From Nemophila menziesii (taxonomy: Eukaryota > Streptophyta > Magnoliopsida > Boraginales > Hydrophyllaceae), in assembly GCA_029959085.1 (NCBI GenBank), contig JARWIR010000023.1, positions 5,965,860 to 6,029,859 on the forward strand: a DNA stretch of 64,000 nucleotides, written 5' to 3'. Both the position numbers and the translations under genes were made by a program. Each line of letters starts with the position of its first letter. The first letter of the stretch is position 1. Below the pieces are notes generated by a model. The model saw only the letters and a list, made by a program, of their open reading frames with translations. It had not been told where the DNA came from and made no database searches. Positions 21,012 through 30,047 of this stretch are shown piece by piece.

Positions 21012-21449
21012 ATGGGCGAAATTAGCCATTAACACCTTCTTCACCATTTTAAATCCCAAATTCCAAACCCTATGGCAAAAGGTGTCGCCCGATCTCTTCC
21101 TACCGACACCCAGTCTTTGACACATCCTCCTCGGAGTATTGCAACGTCCACCTAGACGTGTAGGGTAAACTTCAACAAAAAACATCCTATAATTTTCATT
21201 AAATTAGTTATTTTCTAAATTTCAATCATTTTAAATTCTTTTATATCCATATTTGTTTAGGCTTAGAATATATATATTTATTTGTGTAATTATGTGTTAA
21301 AATTAGAAAATCATTAAATATTTATATATCCATTTTAATCATAAATTTGGTTATAATTAATTTATAATTTGATTATAGATAATAAATCTGGTCATTAAGA
21401 GAGATTAATTAGTTCAAATAATTATTATACTCGAGAGTTTCTGTTGAGT

Positions 21450-22128
21450 ATGCGAGATTTTATAGCATTTGTGGAAAATCACATGGATAAAACGGGTCGA
21501 AATTTATGTCCGTGTAATAGTAGTTTGAATAATCGTAGAAATCATATAGATGTTGTACAAGCCGATATTTTAGAATTTGGTGTATAGGCATCGTATGAGT
21601 TTGGACAAACATGGTGAAATAGAACAAATTCTTGTGAATACCTTACCCGTATTATAGATGATAAAATTATGGAAGTATTAGATGATTTGAGACTGAGTAT
21701 TAATATCGAGTTGGGTGACGATAATAATCCAAGGCTAAATCATGGTTGTTTCGATACTTTGTTTGAAGAAATGGAGTCTTATACCGTGGATCCACAACAA
21801 TGGGTTTGCTAAATTTCGTTGCTAAGTTGATGCGCATCAATGTCAAGAACACGTGGACAAACACCTCTTTCACCAAAATTCTTCACTTGGTGTGTCGTGT
21901 TTTGCGTGAAAGTCATACTTTTCCTTCTTCATATAAGGAGTGAAATAAAAATCTAAAAGTTTGGATATGGAATACATTAAGATCGATGTGTGTTTGAATC
22001 GTATAATGTACGATTGGGTTTGGGTATCAATGGGTTTTGTCCTTTCTCCATGCAAAACAACTCATATAGCATGTGGCCATTTCTACTGACAATCTACAAT
22101 TTACCTCCGTAGTTATGCATAAAATTAT
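21450..22128 (+). pseudogene. CACTA (En/Spm) transposase, 5' half
   Basis: From the ATG at 21450 the product begins MRDFIAFVENHMDKTGRNLC and CPCNSSLNNRR, the N-terminal transposase-associated domain of plant CACTA proteins. After stops and shifts come NVKNTWTNTSFTKILHLVCR and FPSSYKE, matching the tnp2 part before the catalytic region. MWPFLLTIYNLPP then precedes the break. The gene stops at the 5-bp target duplication ATTAT (22124-22128) of element B and resumes at 31612. Confidence 0.75.
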
Positions 22129-24302
22129 TGATGTCTCCTTATTTGTTCTTAATATTAACCCTTAGGAGACATCATTTTAGGTGAATATTTGACTTATTTG
22201 ATAGACGTTGATGCTTATTTCGTCATATTGCACTTTCTCCCCTTGGAATTAGTCTATTTGCATTTTTAGAGCTTTTGTGCGTTAATTTGTTTGTTTTTGT
22301 GCAAAGTTAGTAGGTTTATGAATTCATGAAGAAACCGCTACAAGGAGGATAAGTGAGAATTAAAGTCTTAGATCGAGTGGAGGAGCTGAAGGAAAGAAAA
22401 GAATTTCCAAGAACTTAATTTAAGAAGTTGCAGATATGAAAGGCTATTAAAGATTGCTGTTTATGGTCTACATAGGAGTGGAATTAGCCTTGGACCGTGA
22501 AGCATGGTTTAATTAGGGATGGCAATGGTTACGGTTAAAAACTGAAACCGATGATAACCGAACTGATTAAAACCCGAATTATATACCCGCGGTTAAAACC
22601 ATTAGGTTATGGTTTTGAATAGTGTAACCGATGGTTAAAACCGATAGGTTATGGTTTTTGATAAAAATAAAACCGAAAAATCGAAAACCGTTTATTATCA
22701 TATATATTTTCAAATTTTATAATAATTTAAATTAAATTAGATATATTGAAATTCTAAAATAAAAAACAAAATACTAGATTTATGCGATTAAATAATAAAT
22801 ATGCAATTTAATCAAATACCAACACAATTTTGTATAAACCTTGGAGATTTCTTTTATATGTGTGGTTTTATTTTATAAAATTTGATATATTTATTAAATT
22901 ATCATTTAAATATGGTTAAAAACCGCAAAACCGTTTGAAAAACCGAAACCGAATAATACGGTTATGGTTTTGAAAAGTGTAACCGATGGTTAAAACCGTT
23001 AGGATATGGTTTTTAATTATAAAAACGGTTATGGTTGTGGTTGTTGTAATTTTTGCAAAAAACCGATCTGTTGCCATCCCTAGGTTTAATAGCCTATTGA
23101 GTTAGGAAGATTCTCCAAGTCGAATCAGCTCATTTGGAGTTGTTATGCAAAAGTAACAGCCGTTTTACTAAAGTCTGCATACTAGTTACAGGAATTAAAA
23201 GAAAAGATGGGTTTGGGCTTTTTATAATTTGACCTAATCCTCTTAACCTAAGCCCTACTCCGTGTTTAATAGTATAAATAGACCCTTTAGCCTTCTTTTT
23301 ACACACACTTCATAGAATTACATCAGAGCATTCAATTTCCACAAGTCAGAAGCAAGGAAGGAAGAAAGCTAAGAGCTGGAGAAAGTCATTTTCTCCAAAT
23401 CGCAGCCAAACCCAACCTCTTAATTAGGTTTTATTTAATTTTCTTTCTGTTAAACATGATGTATTTTACTTTTATTTTCTTAGTTTTAATTTCAATTATG
23501 AGCTAAACCTTATAAGTGCTTGAGAATCGCTACATGGGTTGAGCCCTAATTAATTTTATTAATGTTTTCTGATTTGGGATTTTTATAATTTAATTTGAAT
23601 TGGGTAATTAGTATTATTTATTATCGTGAGATTATATTACTATTTTTAATCTAATCAATTAGTAGGATTTAGTAATTAAGCTATTCACTTTGTTGTGGAA
23701 GTGATCGCCTTGACGGGGGGTTTAGTTACGGACATAGGTAATAAACGTAAGGTAGAAATTATTGATCCTGATGGGGTTAGTTAACCTTATAGCCAATTGG
23801 GTAGAGAACATGACATTCAAAGGTGGATTATAATCGCCCTGGCGGGGTTTGTAACACCCTAGAATAGCTCCTAAGTCCACCCTGACGGGGGTTAGGATTA
23901 TCTAGAATCCCGACTATCACTAGTTACAAATTCGACCCTTAAAAGAAGCGTTGATCAAGTTTATTTTGGTGAAACCCTTGCGAAACTCAAGTACTATTTC
24001 TCATTCTTGCGTCCATTCATATTTTATTATCTTGCGTCTCATTATTTGCATTAAATTAGTTTAATATTTTCTTTTATCTGCACTTTAGTCTTCAATCAAA
24101 AACAAAATAAATATTTATTCCATTTACTTTTATATGTCATTCAAACAACTATTTCCATTTATTGCATAACACTTTAGTGATATCCAATCTGTCCCTGAGA
24201 TCGAAATCCCGTTTACCGGATATTATTTGGACGACCCGTACACTTGCGGTACGTGTCTTGAATTTTTAGGTGTGTTAATTTAGAACACACAAGGAGACAC
24301 CA
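22129..24302 (+). repeat. 5' LTR of element B (about 1597 bp without the MITE and its duplication)
   Basis: Starts TGATGTCTCC and ends GGAGACACCA. TATAAATA is at 23273-23280. TGATGTCTC at the start is mirrored by GAGACATCA at 22163-22171. Only the extreme 5' end and scattered words match the A/C/F LTRs, so B is a separate family. Confidence 0.9.
22514..23082. mobile_element. hAT-type MITE (569 bp) in the LTR of B
   Basis: Perfect 12-bp terminal inverted repeats TAGGGATGGCAA and TTGCCATCCCTA, flanked by the 8-bp duplication GGTTTAAT (22506-22513 and 23083-23090). The 3' LTR of B has the empty site (CATGGTTTGATAGCC near 30423). The interior is made of GGTTAAAACCG-like repeats and has no ORF. 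TIR sequence and 8-bp duplication point to the hAT superfamily. Confidence 0.92.
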
Positions 24303-24308
24303 AGTTTT

Positions 24309-24326
24309 TGGCGCCGCTGCCGGGGA
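24309..24326 (+). other. Primer binding site, tRNA-Asp type (element B)
   Basis: TGGCGCCGCTGCCGGGGA lies six bases after the LTR end and is identical to the sites of A and C. Confidence 0.85.
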
Positions 24327-24396
24327 CGGTAGTGTGTGACCACGGTGTTATCCGTAAATGTTTTAGTTGTAATTTTTAGTTTATTTTTTTTTTTTC

Positions 24397-24440
24397 GGTT
24401 TTACGCTTTTCTTTGTTTTGTTTCTTCTCAGGTTTTACAG
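24397..24440 (+). promoter_or_regulatory. Conserved pyrimidine tract with CAG before gag (possible 3' splice site)
   Basis: GGTTTTACGCTTTTCTTTG, then TTTCTTCTCAGG, stands just before the gag start. C has TTTTACGCTTTCTTTTTG and TCTTTCTCAGG at 53507-53541. It looks like a splice acceptor in the 5' leader. No donor was verified. Confidence 0.35.
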
Positions 24441-24449
24441 GTTTGGTGT

Positions 24450-26159
24450 ATGCTCTCGGATCCCGAGAGACTAGTCCGAGCTAAGTACAAGAGAGACAAG
24501 GAAGCAAAAAAAAAAGCAAGGTTAGAGGAAGAAATGGCAGATTTAAACGTTCTTAATGTTGAAGATCCTAGAATTCAGTTGGATGAAAACGGTCTTCCGA
24601 TAGTTCCACCAGTATTACCAGTTCCACCGGTAGGAGTCCAAAATGCTCAATTACCAATTCCTCCGAGAGGACAACAACCACTTAACAATAATGGTGTGGA
24701 ACTTCAAGATGATGGCCGCGACTCTTCCAACCTAATAACTATAGACCTTTCCGTTTACCACCACTAGGACTCCATCCTCCCGCTATTCAAGGAATTCGAT
24801 TCAGACGAGATGCGGGTATGATTAATCAGTTTACAATTAACGGACTGTATAGTGGTGCAGCTCGTGAAGATCCGATTCGAGCTATGTATAAGTTCATGCA
24901 AATCTATGATGCATATGTCATCCTTGGAGTAACCCAAGAGCAAATGTACTTTCATATGTTTCCATTCTTCCTCACCGGAGGAGCTAGTGAGTGGTATGAT
25001 CAGCAATCACATGTTGAGATATTGACTTGGGATCAACTTCAGACAGCATTTTTCGACAGGTATTATCCTCAAAGTGTTAGACTTAGTGGTCAATTAGATA
25101 TTGTTAGTTTCCGCCAAGAACGAGGAGAAACTGTGGGTGTTGCTTGGACTCGTTTTCAATCTTTATTACACAGATGCCCATTACATGGGTACTCTTTTGA
25201 ATTACAGCTTGGGATATTTTATCGAAGTTCAGATGAAGCCGCGAAAGAAAAGATAGATACTATGTGTCAAGGTGGCCTCATGATGGTCAGAACTAATCAA
25301 GCTCATGGATAGAATTGTGAAGAATGAAATGAGTTGGCAAACTTCGAAATCATCGGTTAGAGTTTCTGAGAGAGATACTTTGAATCTAGACACAGAAACA
25401 GCTTTGAACACTAAGATTGTCGCACTTGAGAACAAGCTGAAACATATAACTATATCGAATAAATCGGTGGTAAATGTGGTTAATGAACCAAAGTTATGTT
25501 CTAGTTGTGGAGCAAATGATCATAGTCGGGAAGAATTTGCTAACAACCTGGAATCCGTTTGTTTCGTTAATCAGCGAGGTAATAATTATTCAGGTGGTCA
25601 AGGGTATGGAAATCAAAATAGAAATCATCCAGGCTTTCAGTTTTCGAATCCACATGGGGCATCCAATCCAGGAACCTATCAACAAAGGCCTCATGGGAAC
25701 AATTACCAGTTTAAGTCGCAAAACCAATACCAAGGGAATCAACCTAAAGCCGACTATGATTCCTATTCTGACACATTAGCTCAAAAGGCACTTCCCTCTC
25801 AAACTCAAGAAGGTGCAATCACCGCAAATGATTTAGCACATACCTTGACACAATACATATCAAATGCCAATAGTAAGTCGGCTTTCATTGAAGACCAGTT
25901 ATCTCGATTAATGGAATCCATAAACGCGAAAGGGAACAAGATGGGAGAAACGTTAAATTCACATTCTGCTTCGTTAAAAATCTTAGAGAGTCGGATATCA
26001 AAGATCGCCAATAGCTTGAATGTTCGAGGTCAGGGCCAACTCGCAAGTGATACAGAGGTTCCTAAGCAATATGGAGAGTGTAATGCTATCACACTCAAAA
26101 GTGGTAAGAAGCTTCCACCACCACCTTTTCCCGTTATGAAAGAAAAGAAACAACTATAA
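24450..26159 (+). pseudogene. gag: gag of element B (frameshifted)
   Basis: Probable start ATG at 24450 (MLSDPERLVRAKYKRDKEAK), downstream of the leader pyrimidine tract. An acidic/Pro-rich N-terminus leads, after a shift near 24740, into the retrotransposon Gag core (REDPIRAMYKFMQIYDAY, TGGASEWYDQ, WDQLQTAFFDRYYPQS, WTRFQSLLHRCPLHGYS). A second shift near 25305 continues to a knuckle-like CSSCGANDHSREEF in which the last Cys of C-C-H-C is Phe, then a Gln/Asn/Gly-rich stretch, a helical segment and ECNAITLKSGKKLPPPPFP. Gag would build the virus-like particle. The lesions suggest this copy is inactive. Confidence 0.85.
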
Positions 26160-26167
26160 AAACAAAA

Positions 26168-27013
26168 ATGGTAGAGGATGTGGTGGAGAAAGTAGTTGAA
26201 CCACAATTAGAAGAGGTGGAAGTTGAGAAAGCTCCAGAAAATCCAAAGAAGAAAGATATTGTAGAAACACGTCCTCCTCCACCGTTCCCTTCCAGGGTTC
26301 AGAAGAAAGGGGATACGGCTGGATATGAAAGATTCATGAATATGATAAGTAAGCTCAATATTAATATACCTTTCTTAGAGGCTATCAAGAGGGTACCAAA
26401 ATATTTGAAATTTCTGAAAAGAGCTCTCAAAAACAAACGCCGGTATCTTGAGAATGAAATGATAGGCTTTCCAGAAGAATCCAGTGCAATATGCCAGAGT
26501 AAGTTGCCACCTAAATTACTTGATCCTGGAAGTTTTACGATCCCGATTTATATCGGTACTGAGTGGCAAGGGAAAGTTGTATGCGATTTGGGAGCGAGTA
26601 TTAATCTTATGCCCAAATAAATTTTTGAAAATTTGAAGATAGGAGACGCATGACCAACCTCTATGGTCTTGCAAATGGCTGACAGATCCCTCGTGCATCC
26701 GGAGGGAAGAATAGAAAATGTCCTCGTCAAGGCAGGTACTTTAATTTTTCCTGCTGATTTTGTTATACTTGATTACGACACGGATATGAATGTCCCCATT
26801 ATTTTGGGAAGACCATTCCCAGCCATGGGGCGTACTTTAATTGATGTAGAGAATGGAGAATTGACTATGCGAATCCAAGACGAGGAGGTGAAGTTCAACG
26901 TGTTTAGTCCAATGAAGTTTCCGGAGTCCAAGGAGGATTGTTTCCATTTAGATGTAATTAGACAAGTAGAAAAAGAACCAACTAAGGTTGTGGAGACCTT
27001 AGGAGTGGAATAA
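26168..27013 (+). pseudogene. Gag-protease linker and aspartic protease of element B
   Basis: An acidic linker (VEVEKAPENPKKKD), PPPPFPSRVQKK and a helical segment lead to protease. The active-site loop is CDLGASINLMPK, followed by a stop at 26618-26620 and a second TGA near 26652. The rest follows: ENVLVKAGTLIFPADFVILDYD, NVPIILGRPFPAMGRTLIDVENGE. The frame ends with TAA at 27011-27013 but stays open beyond it into the GPY/F-like module. Athila proteases use this D-L-G-A motif. Confidence 0.85.
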
Positions 27014-27358
27014 ATAGAACTAAGAAAGAAACCACCAATTAAAGTTCCTCCATATCCTAAGGAAAATACACACCTTAAGAAGGCAGAGAAGAAAGATAAG
27101 ACGCGAGCTATAAAGGTTCTGAAAGAACCTAAGAAAGAAATAAAGAAGAAGGAGTTCAGAGTGGGTGAGGAAGTCGCAATGAAAAAGCCTGACCCTCATC
27201 CAAAAGCACGTGAATTCAAAATCTCTTGGCTAGGACCATTCATGGTCACAAAGGTTATCTCGGAGAAGTTAGTTGGAATAAAAGCCAAAGGATGTGAATT
27301 CCACGTAGCAAAGATTGATAACCCCACTCACTGCTGGGGAGGTTATGTTAAAGAATAA
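27014..27358 (+). pseudogene. GPY/F-like integrase C-terminal module joined to protease (element B)
   Basis: The segment stays in the protease frame after one TAA. A Lys-rich linker (KKAEKKDKTRAIKVLKEP) precedes FRVGEEVAMKKPDP, SWLGPFMVTKVISEKLVGIK and the ending NPTHCWGGYVKE. The W-x-GPF-x-VT signature matches the GPY/F module at the integrase C-terminus ([11 protein letters not shown] in A). RT, RNase H and the integrase zinc and catalytic domains are absent: protease and this module are about 0.3 kb apart, against about 3 kb in A. C has the same arrangement with the same THCWGGY ending, so the architecture looks inherited. The role might be chromatin or nucleic-acid binding; this is inference. 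Confidence 0.75.
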
Positions 27359-27524
27359 CGCGAGAGGTAACCCGTCGAGCTTACAAAAGTCAAATCAATT
27401 GTATATTAGTTTATTGAATTCTGTTTTTCATTTCCTAGTGTATAATTATAAGTAATTATTGAGTCTTAGTGTCTAATTTTAAAAGAAATAAGAAAGGTAA
27501 GGTAGTGTGTTAATTGTGCAGGAA

Positions 27525-27537
27525 TTGAGTTTGGGGT
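27525..27537 (+). other. PPT-like motif before the palindrome array (element B)
   Basis: TTGAGTTTGGGGT after GTAGTGTGTTAATTGTGCAG. The equivalent site in A is 5748-5762 (minus). Confidence 0.5.
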
Positions 27538-27584
27538 GCTAAGGAACGAAAAAGGAAAAAATGGGATAAATCTGGACCATTGAC

Positions 27585-27925
27585 TGATAGGCCGGTCAAA
27601 CCACCGGTATGCCGGTGGGTAAACATGAGCCCTCAGGTTGGTGGATTCGGGTACTTTGCCGAGAGCACGTCCAAGAAAAACCGAGGCGACCGGTATGCTG
27701 GCCAGAAGAAAAACACGAGCCCTCGGGTTGTCAACTCGGGTATTCTGACGAAGCGATCTTTACAGGACCGGTAAGCCGGGTCATCTAACCAGTATGCCAG
27801 CCCGACGTGTCGAAAAAAAAATGTGAGGCCTCGCGTAGCTGACTCGGGTTTTGTGCCGAGAGAATACTATTGATGAGGTCTGGACCGGCTAGCCGGTCAT
27901 TTGACCGGTATGCCGGCCCGACCAG
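27585..27925 (+). repeat. Alternating palindrome array, element B
   Basis: ACCGGTATGCCGGT-type palindromes (27603-27616 and near 27688, 27766, 27785, 27885 and 27900) alternate with GAGCCCTCGGGTTG-type ones (near 27628, 27718, 27823). Each is followed by ACTCGGGTATTCTGACGAAG-like sequence. The period is about 90-110 bp. It shares layout and the CGGGT...TGACGAG block with A and C, but the palindromes have different sequences. Confidence 0.8.
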
Positions 27926-28018
27926 CAGGAATTTTCCCAAAACCTAATGAAAACCATAATTTCTTCCCTTTTAACCTAGCCTCTTCTGCAAGATATCATT
28001 ATGAACGACCCCTAACCC

Positions 28019-28026
28019 TTTATATA
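28019..28026 (+). promoter_or_regulatory. Candidate internal TATA box (element B)
   Basis: CTTTATATAC about 95 bp after the palindrome array, followed by an A/C-rich leader (ACCACACCACTACAACACCC) to about 28290. Position matches A and C. Confidence 0.4.
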
Positions 28027-28294
28027 CATGCACCACACCACTACAACACCCAAGGACATTAAATCCTTCCTCCTATTCCATTCCAAATACACATCCAACA
28101 CCACAATCCTTCAATAACATAAAGAAATCTTCTTCAACCTTAAGCCTCTTCATCAAAGTTTTAATCCTATCCGTTGTACCTTCCCAAATCCACTACATAA
28201 TCATTACCCATCTCATATAACACCTTAATCCTTCATGCTTAAATCTCAAAACATCAAAATTCATAACTCTTCTCTAGTTTTTGAATATTTGAAG

Positions 28295-28310
28295 TTTTGA
28301 GTTTGGGGTT
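28295..28310 (+). other. PPT-like motif before the small ORF (element B)
   Basis: TTTTGAGTTTGGGGTT stands a few bases ahead of the small ORF. The equivalents are 5042-5056 (A, TTGAGTTGTGGGTAA) and 56673-56686 (C). Confidence 0.5.
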
Positions 28311-28318
28311 CATTGAGA

Positions 28319-28643
28319 TGACGAAGATTGGGAGGTCAAGAATACCATGAAGAGGTAGAAGAAGTTGAAGATCATCTTATTACTTTTGATGTTGAACGAT
28401 GTAGTTGAAAGAATGAAAATTTTGGTGGATAAACATGAAGAGGTATTGACAACCATAGGAAAAGTCACAAAAGAGTTGGAGCTCAAGCAAGACATATTAC
28501 GTGGAGTGAAAAATGTTCAACATGCCACCTACGCAAGAAGAGGAGCTCAACCTACACGCAACCATGGTTACCAGCTTCGTGCTGGTTCAGATACGTTTTC
28601 CTATCTTTTTCTCATTTGTTTTATTTTTTATTTGCGTTATTGA
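28319..28643 (+). pseudogene. Small 3' ORF of element B with predicted coiled coil
   Basis: The frame begins near 28319 (DEDWEVKNTMKR), meets a stop near 28352 and runs on to 28643. Residues VVERMKILVDKHEEVLTTIG and KVTKELELKQDILRGVKNVQ form a likely amphipathic helix or coiled coil. The last residues before the stop (FSYLFLICFIFYLRY) come from the pyrimidine-rich DNA before the hairpin and may not be protein. It sits where A has its coiled-coil ORF. No envelope features. Function unknown. Confidence 0.45.
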
Positions 28644-28652
28644 GTCTTTTTC

Positions 28653-28692
28653 GAGTCGTGGGGACACGACTCACTTTTGAGTGTGGGTGGGG
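28653..28692 (+). other. GGGA-loop hairpin plus PPT-like motif (element B)
   Basis: GAGTCGTG-GGGA-CACGACTC is a perfect 8-bp stem (28653-28672), followed by TTTTGAGTGTGGGTGGGG. Confidence 0.7.
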
Positions 28693-29200
28693 TTTGTTGC
28701 CTCATCCCAAATTTTTTGTGTTTTACATGCTTTCAATAAAATTAATTTAAGGGTAGCGTTTGATTGTATAGTGTTTTAAATGTCCCCATCAACACATGCT
28801 TTTTATGAATTTATGATAGAAAATAGTTGACTTTAGGAGTTGGTGTAAAACTCACTTAGATTGCATGCAAGTATAAGGTAATTGATAGGAAGAATTAATG
28901 AACAATGCAAAAGAAGTAAACTTGTGCTTAAGGAAAATGAGTGGTTTATAGAACGTGAGATCTAAATGAGTAGAGAACCAATTAGGTATGAAGTAGAGGC
29001 AAGCTGTGTAAATAGGAAAATGATAGAGGCAGTTCTTTGTTAGCCCTTTGAATCCTTTTAGCCGTTTATCCCTGAATTTAATTCTATCCATCTTAGCCAA
29101 ATTTTTAGCCTTTAAGCCTTTCTTTTGTCGCCATATTATAAGCCAATATCCCTTTAGTTTATTAGGCATTTCCATATGACCCGCACTTGAATCACGATCC

Positions 29201-29220
29201 TGAGTTTGGGGTGGTGGGTC
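29201..29220 (+). other. PPT-like motif, mid 3' region (element B)
   Basis: TGAGTTTGGGGTGGTGGGTC, as in F, A and C. Confidence 0.5.
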
Positions 29221-30011
29221 CACTATTGTGGGAGATATTATTGGGTTGGCATTTTTGGAGCTTATCAATTGTGCTCTGTTCTATTTTTATGATGATTCAC
29301 AATGATTATATTGTAACACTTTGCCGGGGTAAGAGTAAATGAAAAAAAATATGAAAAGTTATGAAAAGAAAAAAATTATGAGAAAAATAGCATGATATCT
29401 CAACATCAAAAAGATAGTCATGACTGTACAATAGAAAAGAAGAAATTTCATATGAAAAGAATATATATTTGGACCAGAAAAGAGGAAATTTTTATGTGAT
29501 CATCTTTAGTGCTTATTGGGTTAATCTGGGGACGCTAATATAGCGCTTCAAATGGGTTGAGTGAGAAGATATTCGATGTAAACTCAAGCTCTTGGACAGT
29601 TTGTTGATGGTAAGTGAGGAGAGAGCCAAAAGCTCACTTCAAATTTACCAAATATACATACCATACCGTCCCTAAGCCTATATTAAAACCAAAAAGACCT
29701 CGTGATTCCTAGATACATACTGAATCTGTGATTCAGCTAACAGGGAGTATACTAAGTGGAGCGTTCAAAGCAAGTAAGGATCGATGAACGCCCTATAGCC
29801 ACAATTTTAAGATAAGTAACAAGTGTAACCTTCTAGCATTGTGAAATTAATTTTGGATTGATATTATTTTGTGTTTGATTTTGCATGACATGTGTATGTG
29901 TATATTAATTCCTAGATCAAACTATATGAGATTTGTTTTAAGTTGTGCTTTAGGTGTATTTTCTAGATTCTACCTACTGCGTTCACCTAAAAGGCCTTTG
30001 TTTTTATTTTA

Positions 30012-30047
30012 CTTTGTCGGGACGACAAAGGTTTGAGTTTAGGGTCT
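30012..30047 (+). other. Terminal hairpin and polypurine tract of element B
   Basis: CTTTGTCG-GGA-CGACAAAG (30012-30030) is a perfect 8-bp stem, with TTTGAGTTTAGGGTCT before the LTR. The stem differs from TTGTATCG/CGATACAA of C and F on both sides, so pairing is kept. Confidence 0.8.

Noticed and set aside
27580..27774. 64-codon ORF in B with repeated TSPRV/SGIL peptides
   Set aside because: Produced by the palindrome array unit; the repetition is at DNA level and the frame is not kept in A or C.
28365..28643. Envelope-like third ORF
   Set aside because: No signal peptide, cleavage site or fusion segment; the hydrophobic end is translation of a pyrimidine-rich DNA stretch.
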